DNA of 64,000 nt from Pacificimonas sp963710205 (GCA_963710205.1 CAVPZG010000001.1:1-64000), one strand, 5' to 3'; shown: positions 42,864-51,836, numbered from the stretch's first letter. Notes: generated by a model not told the origin, from the sequence alone. Numbers and translations: made by a program.

Positions 42864-43187
42864 TTAGAACGGCAGCTTGAATCCCGGCGGCAGCTGAAGC
42901 CCGCTGGTCATTTTTTCCATTTCGGCCTGACCGGCGGCGTCGGCCTTCGCGCGGGCATCGTTGAAAGCGGCAGCGATCAGGTCTTCCAGCATTTCCCTGT
43001 CGTCGGGGACGATCAGGCTTTCGTCGATATCGACCTTGACGATGCGGCCCTTGGCGGTGGCGCGGACCTTCACCATGCCGCCGCCAGACTGACCCTCGAC
43101 CTCGATCCTGTCGAGTTTCGCCTGACTTTCCGCCATTTGCTGCTGCACATTCTGTGCGGCCTTCATGATGTCTTCCATATTTTGCAT
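42864..43187 (-). CDS. ybaB: Nucleoid-associated protein, YbaB/EbfC family
   Basis: The 107-residue small DNA-binding protein starts with a helix NMEDIMKAAQNVQQQMAESQ, then strands with GGGMVKVRATAKGRIVKVDID, a typical YbaB/EbfC. Its start overlaps the dnaX stop by one base, the conserved dnaX-ybaB arrangement. Confidence 0.93.
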   Translation of the reverse strand: MQNMEDIMKAAQNVQQQMAESQAKLDRIEVEGQSGGGMVKVRATAKGRIVKVDIDESLIVPDDREMLEDLIAAAFNDARAKADAAGQAEMEKMTSGLQLPPGFKLPF

Positions 43188-44983
43188 TATGCGTTTCCTT
43201 GTTTCCTGGCGGCGGTGTCGCCGCCGATATCTGCATTGAGATCATAGCCCAGCAGCTCGGCGTCGGGGAAGGCGGCGAGCAGACGCTGCACATTCGGGTC
43301 GGCCATGACGGCGGCGCGCTCGGCGGCCTTCGCCTCGATCTCCAGCTGCTCTCCGGTCTTGCCCTCGGCCTTCGGGTCCAGGCGAATGTCCCAGTCGCCC
43401 TCGTAATGCGCGGCGCAAAAGGCGCGCAGCTCGCGCAGGCGGTCAGCGTTTTCGCCCAGAGCCTCTCCCGAGAGAAGGATCCTGCCACGTTCCAGACTGA
43501 CCATGCCCACACCATGATCGAGCCAGTTGTAGAGCCAGTTCTCGCCGGTATCGAGCAGGTGCTGCGAGAGGCCGGCGAAGCTGGTGGGGCCTGCGAGTTT
43601 CGCAGGCGCTGCCGGTTCGGCCGTCAGTTCGCCGTCCGGACCGGGCTGATGCGCCTGGCCACCGCGTCCACCGGAATGACGGTCCGTTGCGGGGCCAGTG
43701 CCAGCGCGGAGCTGGTGGATTTCAGCCTCGACCGGTTCGCGCTTTGGCGGTGTCGGTTCGGGCTGGCCGCGTACGACCTCCACATTTTTCACCTCCGCGT
43801 TGAGCGCCTTCATCAGCGCGCCGGGGTCGGGCATCTGCGCGGCGTGGATCAGGCGCAGAATGACCATCTCCGCCGTCTGCAAGGCCATCGTGCCGCGCTT
43901 CACTTCCTCCAGCCCCTTCAGCAGCAGCTGCCAGAAACGGTGCAGCGTTGCTGGCGACATGGCCCCGGCCCATTCGTCGAGCTGCGCATGACCGTCCTCC
44001 GACATGACGAGATCGATGTCAGCGCCGACCTGCCTGCGGGTAATCGCGTGGACGAGTTCAAGGAGGGACTCCACCGCCTTGTCCGGGCCAACGCCAAGGT
44101 CATACTGGCTGGCAAGTTCAGCCAGCGCCGCGCCGCTATCGCCGGTCAGGATCGCAGAAAGGAGTGCGCGGGTGCGGCCCCGGTCCGAAAGGCCGAGCAT
44201 GGCACGGACGGCCTCTCCGGTAACCGCCCCTTCGCCGTCGGCATGCGCAATGGCCTGATCGAGCAGCGACAGGCCGTCACGCACCGATCCCTCCGCAGCG
44301 GCGGCAATCATGCGGACGGCATCGTCCTCGATCCCAATGCCTTCCGATTCGGAGACGGTCCTGAAATGCGCCTCCAGCTTGTCCGCCGGGATGCGTTTCA
44401 GATCAAAGCGCTGTGTGCGCGACAGGACCGTGACCGGCACCTTGTCGAGCTCGGTCGTGGCGAAGATGAATTTCACATGCGGCGGCGGCTCCTCAAGGGT
44501 CTTGAGGAGCGCGTTGAAGGCGCTTTTCGAAAGCATGTGGACTTCGTCGATGATGTGTATCTTGTAGCGGCCCGACACCGAGGCATAGCGTACCGAATCG
44601 ATGACGGCGCGCATGTCGTCGACACCGGTGTGGCTGGCGGCGTCCATTTCGACGACGTCGATGAAGCGCCCCTCGGTAATCGCCTTGCAGGGCTCGCAGA
44701 CGCCGCAGGGGTCGATCGTCGGTCCGCCCTGGCCATCGGGCCCGATGCAGTTGAGGGCCTTCGCAATCAGGCGGGCCGTCGAGGTTTTGCCGACACCGCG
44801 TACGCCGGTCATCAGAAACGCATGCGCGATGCGGTCCTTGGCGATGGCATTGGCAAGCGTCTGCACCATCGCGTCCTGGCCGATCAGATCGGCAAAGCGC
44901 GTCGGGCGGTATTTGCGCGCGAGGACGCGATATTCCTGCGCTGGCGGCGCTTCGGTTTCGGCTTCGAGCGAGAATTCGGACAT
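43187..44983 (-). CDS. dnaX: DNA polymerase III subunit gamma/tau
   Basis: The 598-residue clamp-loader ATPase has Walker A GVRGVGKTSTARL, a zinc module (CGVCEPC), Walker B IIDEVHML and the SRC motif VLSRTQRFDL. Domains IV-V, binding the polymerase and helicase in tau, form the Gln/Ala/Pro-rich C-terminal third. ATG 44983 begins MSEFSLEAETEAPP; the frame extends six codons upstream. It is followed by ybaB. Confidence 0.95.
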   Translation of the reverse strand: MSEFSLEAETEAPPAQEYRVLARKYRPTRFADLIGQDAMVQTLANAIAKDRIAHAFLMTGVRGVGKTSTARLIAKALNCIGPDGQGGPTIDPCGVCEPCKAITEGRFIDVVEMDAASHTGVDDMRAVIDSVRYASVSGRYKIHIIDEVHMLSKSAFNALLKTLEEPPPHVKFIFATTELDKVPVTVLSRTQRFDLKRIPADKLEAHFRTVSESEGIGIEDDAVRMIAAAAEGSVRDGLSLLDQAIAHADGEGAVTGEAVRAMLGLSDRGRTRALLSAILTGDSGAALAELASQYDLGVGPDKAVESLLELVHAITRRQVGADIDLVMSEDGHAQLDEWAGAMSPATLHRFWQLLLKGLEEVKRGTMALQTAEMVILRLIHAAQMPDPGALMKALNAEVKNVEVVRGQPEPTPPKREPVEAEIHQLRAGTGPATDRHSGGRGGQAHQPGPDGELTAEPAAPAKLAGPTSFAGLSQHLLDTGENWLYNWLDHGVGMVSLERGRILLSGEALGENADRLRELRAFCAAHYEGDWDIRLDPKAEGKTGEQLEIEAKAAERAAVMADPNVQRLLAAFPDAELLGYDLNADIGGDTAARKQGNA

Positions 44984-45173
44984 GGTGGCGAGCCTATGCA
45001 ATCAAGCCGGAAATGTCGAAGGCGAAACTGGGAAAATGTGGCGGCAACTTCACACTGCTTCACACCCTGTCAGCACCGCACAGCCCAAGGAATGTGAAAC
45101 GATACGGTAGCGGAACAATATCCGAGACCGCCCCGGCCATGGCACGGAGACATCTGGTATTGCCTGTTTTATG

Positions 45174-45270
45174 AGGTGGAAGCCGGAACGACCTGCGACG
45201 AATTCGTTACGGCTGCTTCCTTCCGGACCTGACCGGGTTGGCGAGTGCCGCACCCGCCCGACTTCCACGA
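45174..45270 (-). ncRNA. ffs: Signal recognition particle RNA (4.5S type)
   Basis: Read leftward, GTGGAAGTCGGGCGGG pairs with the 3' end CCGGCTTCCAC, and the domain IV tip GGTCAGGTCCGGAAGGAAGC, the most conserved SRP sequence, lies in the middle. About 97 nucleotides fits the small bacterial type. It binds Ffh for membrane targeting of proteins. Ends are set by pairing and are approximate. Confidence 0.92.
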
Positions 45271-45273
45271 GGA

Positions 45274-45302
45274 CATATGGGGAAAGAGGGCGATTCGCGC
45301 AA
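45274..45302 (-). promoter_or_regulatory. Putative promoter of ffs
   Basis: On the minus strand TTGCGC (45302-45297), a spacer of 17 bases and CATATG (45279-45274) lie so that transcription would begin about seven bases further, at the first bases of the SRP RNA. Confidence 0.5.
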
Positions 45303-45327
45303 GGTCGGAGCGCGTCCTCTGAAACCG

Positions 45328-45939
45328 TCAGTCCGGCCGCACCATCTGGAACCTGCCCGCCTCCAGCGCCTCGAAATAATCGGCCGGGCCGCCGCCGCGC
45401 AGGATAGGACGGGCACGGGTGGTGACATAGACGCCGTCCTCGATCATGGCCCGGTCGATATGAATGCCGACCGCCTCGCCCATGACGAGCCAGGTGTCGA
45501 TATCCTCCCCGCCGCGGTCCCGAAGCCGAACGATCTGCGTCACCTGACATTCGAAGCTGACCGGACTGGCCGCGACACGGGGCGGCGCGACACATTCCGA
45601 CGGCGCGGCTTCCAGCCCACTCAGTTCCCATTCGTCCGCGCCCGTTTGCGCGGAAGTCGCGTTCATGGCCTGCGCCAGATCGCGCGTGGCCAGGTTCCAG
45701 ACAAATTCACCCGTGGCCTCGGCGTTTGAAACGCTGTCCTTGTGACCGACGGAGGAGAACCCGATCAGCGGCGGGCGGTAGTTGAACAGGTTGAAGAAGC
45801 TGTAAGGCGCGAGATTGCGCTTCCCTGCAGCGGACAGCGTGCTGACCCAGCCGATGGGACGGGGCGCGACGATGGCGTTGAGCGGGTCATGAGCGAGGCC
45901 GTGGCCGTCTTCAGGCCGGTAGAAATGGCGGTCAGTGAT
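45328..45939 (-). CDS. Flavin reductase family protein (FMN-binding split barrel), no canonical start codon
   Basis: Read from 45939, the frame gives 203 residues with a full flavin-reductase-like domain: HFYRPEDGHGLAHDPLNAIV, then APRPIGWVSTL, NLAPYSFFNLFNYRPPLIGF, then SSVGHKDSV and NAEATGEFVWNL. The first in-frame ATG (45666) lies 91 residues inside this domain. There is no ATG, GTG or TTG in frame before it. At the expected first codon stands ATC (45939), with AAGGGG about eight bases upstream, just as a ribosome site should be. Either ATC is used, a CTG further upstream starts it, the gene is dead, or the base is an error. Family members bind FMN and often reduce flavins or work with monooxygenases. 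Confidence 0.7.
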   Translation of the reverse strand: MTDRHFYRPEDGHGLAHDPLNAIVAPRPIGWVSTLSAAGKRNLAPYSFFNLFNYRPPLIGFSSVGHKDSVSNAEATGEFVWNLATRDLAQAMNATSAQTGADEWELSGLEAAPSECVAPPRVAASPVSFECQVTQIVRLRDRGGEDIDTWLVMGEAVGIHIDRAMIEDGVYVTTRARPILRGGGPADYFEALEAGRFQMVRPD

Positions 45940-46026
45940 GGTGCTGTCCCCTTGTTGTGCTTTCCCTGCAACGCCGCACCCTTTGAGGAGTTGCAGCCCG
46001 CCCGTACCTCTGCTTTCACGCGCGGG

Positions 46027-46932
46027 ATGACAGACATATTCTCACGCGCGTTCAAGCCAGCACCGACCGGCTTTTCCGGATCAAGGATAGACAGGGTCGA
46101 TGACATCCGCCGGGACGCCGAGCAGCTATGGGCGGCGCGGCAACATCCCGGCGCGCGCTGGCTGCCGTTTGACGCGCTGAAACCGCTGGTGCGGGGGGAG
46201 GCGCTGGGCTGGATCCGGCGTGTCGACGTACCTGACGATGCGCTGGAAATCATGCTGGGCATGGATGAAGGTGAACCGCGTTTTGCCGCTGTCATCGAAG
46301 CGGCAAGACTGGACGAGGATGCGCTGGACGGCGGCATCTTCACCGACGCGCGCGGCGCGGCCGTGTCGATGGCGCCGGACCAGGCCGCCATCGTCGCGCA
46401 CGGGCGCTCAATGCTCGACTGGCATCTGCGGCATGGATTCTGCGCGAAATGCGGCAGCGGAACCGCGATGGCGAAGGCGGGCTATGCGCGGGAATGCGCC
46501 GGCTGCGGCGCGGAGCATTTTCCGCGCACGGACCCCGTTGTCATCATGCTGGCGGTCGATGGCGACAACTGCCTGCTGGGACGGCAGCCGATGTTCCCGA
46601 AGGGCTTCATGTCGGCGCTGGCGGGTTTTGTCGAACCGGGCGAGTCGCTGGAGGAAGCCGTGCGGCGCGAACTTTACGAAGAGGTCGGCATTCGGACGGA
46701 ACGCGTCGCCTATGTCGCCAGCCAGCCCTGGCCGTTCCCCTCGAGCCTGATGGTGGGCTGCTTCGCGGAGGCCGCGACAACCGACATTCGGCTGGACGAA
46801 CATGAACTGGAAGAGGCGCGGTGGTTCACGAAAGACGAGGTGAAGGCCGTGCTGGCGGGCGACGGGCCGTTCCTGTCGCCGCCGCCGATGGCGATCGCCT
46901 GGACGCTCCTGAAGACATGGGCTGAGACCTGA
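46027..46932 (+). CDS. nudC: NAD+ diphosphatase (NUDIX), NudC
   Basis: The 301-residue enzyme hydrolyses NADH and removes NAD caps from RNA in E. coli. It has an N-terminal domain, a four-Cys zinc site (FCAKCG and ECAGCG), and the Nudix box GFVEPGESLEEAVRRELYEE followed by VGI. The SQPWPFPSSLM motif after it marks NudC. The ATG at 46027 fits family length; the frame extends further upstream antisense to the flavin reductase gene. It ends in the ATG of the next gene. Confidence 0.94.
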   Translation: MTDIFSRAFKPAPTGFSGSRIDRVDDIRRDAEQLWAARQHPGARWLPFDALKPLVRGEALGWIRRVDVPDDALEIMLGMDEGEPRFAAVIEAARLDEDALDGGIFTDARGAAVSMAPDQAAIVAHGRSMLDWHLRHGFCAKCGSGTAMAKAGYARECAGCGAEHFPRTDPVVIMLAVDGDNCLLGRQPMFPKGFMSALAGFVEPGESLEEAVRRELYEEVGIRTERVAYVASQPWPFPSSLMVGCFAEAATTDIRLDEHELEEARWFTKDEVKAVLAGDGPFLSPPPMAIAWTLLKTWAET

Positions 46933-47444
46933 TGTCGAGAGTGATGTTCGCCGCGTTGATCGCGATCCTGCCGACGGGTGCGCTGAGCGGTCCCGCCGAG
47001 GACAAGGCCGCCATCCGCACGGTCGTCGATGACATGGAGGCGGCGTGGAACCGCGGCGATTTCGCAGGCTATGTGGCGGGCTTTCAGAATCCCGACGTCA
47101 TTTTCGTATCAGGCGGGAGATATCGCGACGGCTGGCAGGGCACGCTGGAGGAATATCGCCGCAAATATGGCGCGTCGGATGACACGCGCGGCGTGCTGAC
47201 ATTCTACGACATGCATATCGAACTGCTGGCGGAGGATGCCGCCATGCTGATCGGGCGCTATCATCTGGAGCGCCCCGAGAACAGCAATGAAGGCATCAAC
47301 ACACGGCTGTTCCGCAAGGTGAACGGCGAGTGGCGCATCGCCATGAACCACGTGTCCGCATATGACGTGCCGCCTGCCGGCGACTTCAGTCCGCCGCTGC
47401 CCCGCTACGCTGAAGCAGATCGACCAGATCCGCCCGCCAATTGA
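46932..47444 (+). CDS. Secreted SnoaL/DUF4440-like protein
   Basis: The 170-residue protein starts with a signal-peptide-like segment (VMFAALIAILPTGALSG) and continues with an NTF2-fold of the DUF4440 type: DKAAIRTVVDDMEAAWNRGD, then FVSGGRYRDGWQGTLEEY and WRIAMNHVSAYD. No catalytic role is assured. It overlaps the nudC stop by one base (TGATG). Its 3' end overlaps the convergent alpha/beta hydrolase gene by 59 bases. Confidence 0.8.
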   Translation: MSRVMFAALIAILPTGALSGPAEDKAAIRTVVDDMEAAWNRGDFAGYVAGFQNPDVIFVSGGRYRDGWQGTLEEYRRKYGASDDTRGVLTFYDMHIELLAEDAAMLIGRYHLERPENSNEGINTRLFRKVNGEWRIAMNHVSAYDVPPAGDFSPPLPRYAEADRPDPPAN

Positions 47445-48492
47445 CCGCCCAGCTGTGCGTGCCATGACCGTGCGTGTCGGCGGTTTCGGGGATGAGGCGA
47501 AAGCTGATGTTCGGATTTCTGGCGACCGCCTGCGCGGGAATATCCGAATTGCGCGGATTGATGAAATCGTCGGCGCTGTTGACCCACATTGTCGGCGTCC
47601 TGATCTGGTCCAGCTTTGGCCACGGATCGTAGGTGCGTGACGAATCGAACTGGTAGATCATGTCATTGGCATCGACCGAAGCGATGGTGGCGGCAACCCG
47701 TTCGCGCGCGTGGGCAGCGGCGGCCTCACGGTCCGGAAATTCCCTTTGCAGGTTCAGCGGCGCACCGCCCGCAATGGTCAGGAGCGAGGCCGCCGTCCTG
47801 AGACCGAGCACGGGCTGGGCATCGTAGTCACCATCATTCCAGGCGGGGTCCGCCTTGATGCCGTCGATCAGCAGCTGCCGCCACATGCGGTTCTGTCCGG
47901 CGATCTCGATCGGCAGGCAGGCCATCGGCATATACGCGCGCGCAGTGCCGGGATAGGCCGCGCCCGACATGAAAATGTGCATGCAGCCCATCGACGTCCC
48001 CATGACGAGGCGGGCCTGCTTTATTCCGAGTTCGCGAAACAGTGCCTGCTGCGCGGCAATCATGTCGGTATAATCATATCGCGGGAAGGCCATGCGGAGG
48101 CCGTCCGACGGCTTTGACGAGTCGCCGTGGCCGATATTGTCCGGAAGCACGATAAAATATTCGTCCGTATCGAGGGGCTGGCCGGGGCCGAACAGCTCAT
48201 CGGCGAATTGCGGGCGCAGGAAGGATTTGCCGCTGCCCCCCGTACCGTGCAGCGCAATGACGGCATTGGTGATATTGCCGTCCGCATCGCGTTCCGGCGT
48301 ACCGAGCGTCGTATAGTGCATCCTGAGTTCGGCCAGCGTCTCCCCGGTCTGGAAGCGGAAATCGCGCAGGGTGACAGCACCCTCCGTCAAGGGCCAGCCG
48401 CGCGGGGCGTCCATGGTGACCGGCGGCTGTTCCGGCGCGATGGCAGCTGGCGCGGCCTGTGCCGCGAGGAGGGCAAGCGTGATGGTGAGCAT
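47386..48492 (-). CDS. Secreted alpha/beta hydrolase, homoserine acetyltransferase-like (MetX fold)
   Basis: The 368-residue protein starts with a signal-like segment (MLTITLALLAAQAAPAA). The alpha/beta fold has LHGTGGSGKSF (oxyanion region), the nucleophile Ser167 in VMGTSMGCMH, Asp near 306 in VNSADDFINP and His near 348 in DTHGHGTHSW. It resembles MetX-type acyltransferases, but with a signal peptide a hydrolase of an exported ester is likelier. Substrate unknown. Confidence 0.82.
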   Translation of the reverse strand: MLTITLALLAAQAAPAAIAPEQPPVTMDAPRGWPLTEGAVTLRDFRFQTGETLAELRMHYTTLGTPERDADGNITNAVIALHGTGGSGKSFLRPQFADELFGPGQPLDTDEYFIVLPDNIGHGDSSKPSDGLRMAFPRYDYTDMIAAQQALFRELGIKQARLVMGTSMGCMHIFMSGAAYPGTARAYMPMACLPIEIAGQNRMWRQLLIDGIKADPAWNDGDYDAQPVLGLRTAASLLTIAGGAPLNLQREFPDREAAAAHARERVAATIASVDANDMIYQFDSSRTYDPWPKLDQIRTPTMWVNSADDFINPRNSDIPAQAVARNPNISFRLIPETADTHGHGTHSWAVNWRADLVDLLQRSGAAAD

Positions 48493-48506
48493 GTCTTTGC
48501 GGCTTT

Positions 48507-49139
48507 CTATTGCGCGTCCGGGAATCTCGTTACGGCGTCACCTTCCCGCCATGGCGGGTGCTTGACCATGGCCCTTTTGAACAGGTCGGAAGCGAGATGC
48601 CGTGCCAGCCAGGCGCGGACGCGCGGCAGGGGCTGACCGGCGAAGGCGTCGCGGTCCGCATGGGCGAACTGGCGGACGAACGGAAACAGCACGATGTCGG
48701 TATAGCCGCGCCGCTCGCCGTGCAGATTGCCGGTTGCCGTCAGGCGCGATTCGAGCGCAGCCAGCAGATCGATGCCCGCCGCGAAATGCGCGTCCGGATC
48801 ACTGTCATGGCGGGCGGCATATTTGTAGCGGTCGAGATGATGTTTGAACGGGCCGTCATTGGCGGCGATCAGATCGTCGTCACGGCGGTCGAGCCAGCCC
48901 TCCGGGTCGGAACGGGCGAGCGCCCAGTCCATGACGGCGAGGCTTTCGTCGAGCACCTGGCCGTCCGCCACCATGACGGGAACCGTCGCCTTTTCCGACG
49001 CCGCCACCATCGCGGCCGGCTTGTCGCTGAGCTTCACCTCGCGCAATTCGGAAACCGTGCCGCTGATCAGCAGCGCCATGCGCGCGCGCATGGCATAAGG
49101 GCAGCGACGAAAGCTGTAGAGGATCGGAAGATCAGCCAG
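48507..49139 (-). CDS. Glutathione S-transferase family protein, probable CTG start
   Basis: The 210-residue protein begins ADLPILYSFRRCPYAMRARMALL, with the N-terminal thioredoxin-fold CPYA motif, and ends in a helical C-terminal domain. The conserved start can be reached only from the CTG at 49139; no ATG, GTG or TTG lies between it and the motif, and the in-frame region upstream is antisense-like. The CTG overlaps the trhO stop (CTGGCTGA), so reinitiation after trhO is likely. Function by family: glutathione conjugation or reduction. Confidence 0.78.
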   Translation of the reverse strand: MADLPILYSFRRCPYAMRARMALLISGTVSELREVKLSDKPAAMVAASEKATVPVMVADGQVLDESLAVMDWALARSDPEGWLDRRDDDLIAANDGPFKHHLDRYKYAARHDSDPDAHFAAGIDLLAALESRLTATGNLHGERRGYTDIVLFPFVRQFAHADRDAFAGQPLPRVRAWLARHLASDLFKRAMVKHPPWREGDAVTRFPDAQ

Positions 49140-50085
49140 AGGACCTGTCCGGCAGTTTCGCGCCGACATGCGCTGTGCCGCGGGCGCGCGCGAGCCGCAT
49201 CTGGCGTTCGCGTTCGGCGAGGCCTTCGCGCTCCTCGGCGCTGCGCGTGCCATGGCAATGCGGGCAGCTGACACCCGCCTCGTAAAGCGGCGATGCCCTG
49301 TCATCCGCGCTGATCGGCATGCGGCAGCTGTGACAAAGATCGTGCGTGCCGGGAGCGAGGCCGTGGCCGACGGCAACGCGCTGATCGAAGACGAAACATT
49401 CCCCCTGCCACCGGCTGTCTTCAGGGGGGACCGTTTCCAGATAACCGAGAATGCCGCCATCAAGATGATAGACATTCTCGACGCCTTCGGATTTCAGGAA
49501 GGCCGTCGATTTTTCGCAGCGGATGCCGCCCGTGCAGAACATCGCCACGCGGGGCGTCTTGCCGTCTTCGATAAGCGAGTCGCGCTGCGCCCGGAACCAG
49601 TCCGGAAAATCACGGAAGCTACTCGTTTTTGGATCGATTGCGCCGGCAAAACTGCCGATGGCGACTTCATAATCGTTGCGGGTATCGATCACGATGGTCG
49701 CCGGGTCGTCGATGAGCGCGTTCCAGTCCTGCGGCGCGACATAGGTGCCGGCCCCTTCGAGCGGATCGATATCGGGCTGACCCATGGTCACGATCTCGCG
49801 TTTCAGCCGGACCTTCATGCGGTAGAATGGCATCTCGTCGGCACCGGAAAAGGCTACCCGCAGGTCGGCGCAGCCGGGAATGGCGCGAATATGGCTGAGG
49901 ACCGTGTCGATGGCGACGGGCGCTCCGGCAATCGTGCCGTTAATGCCCTCAGTCGCAAGCAGAAGCGTACCCTTCACGCCCGCCGCATCGCAGATCGCGA
50001 GAAGCGGTGGCCTGAGGCTGGCGGGATCGGCAAAGCGGGTGAAGTGGTAAAGCGCCGCAACGCGGACGGACTGTTCCGTGGGCAC
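49132..50085 (-). CDS. trhO: tRNA uridine(34) hydroxylase TrhO (rhodanese domain)
   Basis: The 317-residue enzyme makes 5-hydroxyuridine at tRNA wobble position 34. An N-terminal domain (LLLATEGINGTIAG) precedes the rhodanese domain with VIDTRNDYEV and the catalytic Cys in FCTGGIRCEKS. The tail has two Cys pairs (CHSCRMP, CPHCHG), which may bind zinc. The following GST gene overlaps its stop. Confidence 0.92.
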   Translation of the reverse strand: MPTEQSVRVAALYHFTRFADPASLRPPLLAICDAAGVKGTLLLATEGINGTIAGAPVAIDTVLSHIRAIPGCADLRVAFSGADEMPFYRMKVRLKREIVTMGQPDIDPLEGAGTYVAPQDWNALIDDPATIVIDTRNDYEVAIGSFAGAIDPKTSSFRDFPDWFRAQRDSLIEDGKTPRVAMFCTGGIRCEKSTAFLKSEGVENVYHLDGGILGYLETVPPEDSRWQGECFVFDQRVAVGHGLAPGTHDLCHSCRMPISADDRASPLYEAGVSCPHCHGTRSAEEREGLAERERQMRLARARGTAHVGAKLPDRSSG

Positions 50086-50090
50086 GGGCT

Positions 50091-50516
50091 TCAGCCCAAG
50101 CGGGCAGCGTCCAGCGCGCCCGACAGGCGGTCGCGGATCGCGGTCAGATCGCGAATGAGGGCGGCGTCATTGGCGGCGGCGGGCGCGGAGACAGCCGACG
50201 GTTTCGCAGCGGGCGTGGAAGGCTCCGCAGCCGCTGGCGCGGACGTCGCCATTTCCCCCTCGACGACAGCCCTGACGCCCTGCTCTTTCAGAAGTTTCTG
50301 GACACCTTTGATCGTGTAGCCGTCCGTATAAAGCAGCTTGTTGATCGCCCGGATCAGATCGACATCCTCCGGGCGATAATAACGGCGTCCGCCGCCGCGT
50401 TTCATCGGACTGACGTCCCTGAACTTGGTTTCCCAGAATCTCAGGACATGCTGCGGCGCGCCGATTTCCTCGGACACCTCGCTGATGGTACGGAACGCGT
50501 CGGCGGATTTTGCCAT
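50091..50516 (-). CDS. MerR-family transcriptional regulator
   Basis: The 141-residue protein has a MerR-type winged helix: FRTISEVSEEIGAPQHVLRF, then WETKF and the RRYYRPEDVDLIRAI wing/helix, and a short C-terminal dimerisation helix without metal-binding Cys. It lies seven bases after ihfA, the conserved alphaproteobacterial neighbour of plsX-fabH-ihfA; its target is not known. Confidence 0.88.
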   Translation of the reverse strand: MAKSADAFRTISEVSEEIGAPQHVLRFWETKFRDVSPMKRGGGRRYYRPEDVDLIRAINKLLYTDGYTIKGVQKLLKEQGVRAVVEGEMATSAPAAAEPSTPAAKPSAVSAPAAANDAALIRDLTAIRDRLSGALDAARLG

Positions 50517-50523
50517 CGATGCT

Positions 50524-50820
50524 CTACTTGCCGTTGATCTGGTCGCGCATGATCTGGCTGGGACGGAAGGTCAGTACGCGGCGCGGTTCGATCGGCACTT
50601 CCTCACCCGTCTTGGGGTTGCGGCCCATGCGGCGGTTCTTGTCGCGCAGGATGAAGCTGCCGAAACTCGACACTTTCACATTCTCGCCGCGCACCAGCGC
50701 GTCGGATACCTTGTCGAGAACGGTCTCGACCAGCTGAACGGATTCGCTACGCGACAGACCGATCTGGTCATGCACGGCATCGCCGAGTTCGGCACGGGTC
50801 AGGGTATTGGTTTCGGACAT
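50524..50820 (-). CDS. ihfA: Integration host factor subunit alpha
   Basis: The 98-residue partner of IhfB has LTRAELGDAVHDQIGLSRSE and the DNA-intercalating FGSFILRDKNRRMGRNPKTG, followed by EVPIEPRRVLTFRPSQ. It sits in the fabH-ihfA-merR cluster. Confidence 0.95.
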   Translation of the reverse strand: MSETNTLTRAELGDAVHDQIGLSRSESVQLVETVLDKVSDALVRGENVKVSSFGSFILRDKNRRMGRNPKTGEEVPIEPRRVLTFRPSQIMRDQINGK

Positions 50821-50876
50821 GAGCTTCGGGCTCCCCTCTTTATCGTTGTTGCCATGATATCAAACAGAACGCGCAT

Positions 50877-51836
50877 TTACCAGCGTACAGCGCCCGCACC
50901 CCAGGTAAAACCTCCGCCCATGGCCTCCAGCAGCAGAAGATCGCCGTCCTTCACGCGGCCGTCCCGCACGCCCGTGTCAAGCGCCAGCGGCACGGACGCC
51001 GCAGACGTATTCGCGTGCCGGTCAACGGTGACGATGACCTCTTCCATGCTGAGGCCAAGCTTCTTTGCCGTGGCCTCGAGGATGCGAAGATTGGCCTGGT
51101 GCGGAATGATCCAGTCGATATCGGCGGGCGTCAGCCCCGCAAGGTCGAGGGTTTCGCCAACCACGCTGGCGAGATTCTTGACGGCGTGGCGAAAGACTTC
51201 CCTGCCCGACATGCGAAGCTTCCCGACCGTGCCGGTCGTGGAGGGCCCGCCATCGACATAGAGCAGATCGCGGTGGTTGCCGTCGGCGTGGAGCTTCGTT
51301 GCGAGGACGCCCCTGTCGGAATTGTCGGCCGTCAGCACCGCCGCACCCGCGCCGTCGCCGAAGAGGACGCAGGTGCCGCGGTCCTCCCAGTCGAGGATGC
51401 GGCTGAAGGTTTCCGCGCCGATGAGCAGCGCCTTTTCATGCCCGCCAGCCCGGATCATCGAATCAACCACCGAAAGGCCGTAGAGAAAACCGGAACACAC
51501 CGCCTGCACGTCAAAGGCGGCGCAGTCGCCGGCGCCGAGTTTTTGCTGCACGCTCGTCGCGGTGGCGGGGAAGGTCTGGTCCGGCGTGGCGGTGGCGAGA
51601 ACAATCAGGTCGATATCGCTGGCGGCGATCCCCGCGGCATCCAGCGCCCGTTTCGCCGCTTCGGTTGCTAGGTCGGAGGTGTATTCCCCCTCTGCGGCGA
51701 TGTGGCGTTGGCGGATGCCGGTACGCTCGACGATCCACTCGTCGCTCGTATCGACGCGCGCGGCCAGATCCGCGTTGGTGACGAGGTTCGCGGGCAGATA
51801 GCTGCCGGTGCCGACCATGCGGGCGATGCGCGTCAT
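50877..51836 (-). CDS. fabH: Beta-ketoacyl-ACP synthase III, FabH
   Basis: FabH starts fatty-acid chains from acetyl-CoA and malonyl-ACP. The 319-residue enzyme has the Cys of VQAVCSGFLYGLS, the His of IPHQANLRI and the Asn of RHANTSAASVPLAL, the complete Cys-His-Asn triad. Its start overlaps plsX by four bases. Confidence 0.96.
   Translation of the reverse strand: MTRIARMVGTGSYLPANLVTNADLAARVDTSDEWIVERTGIRQRHIAAEGEYTSDLATEAAKRALDAAGIAASDIDLIVLATATPDQTFPATATSVQQKLGAGDCAAFDVQAVCSGFLYGLSVVDSMIRAGGHEKALLIGAETFSRILDWEDRGTCVLFGDGAGAAVLTADNSDRGVLATKLHADGNHRDLLYVDGGPSTTGTVGKLRMSGREVFRHAVKNLASVVGETLDLAGLTPADIDWIIPHQANLRILEATAKKLGLSMEEVIVTVDRHANTSAASVPLALDTGVRDGRVKDGDLLLLEAMGGGFTWGAGAVRW

Noticed and set aside
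43199..45097. Plus-strand open frame of 632 residues opposite dnaX
   Set aside because: Antisense shadow of dnaX, which has all clamp-loader motifs. High GC at third positions keeps the opposite frame open.
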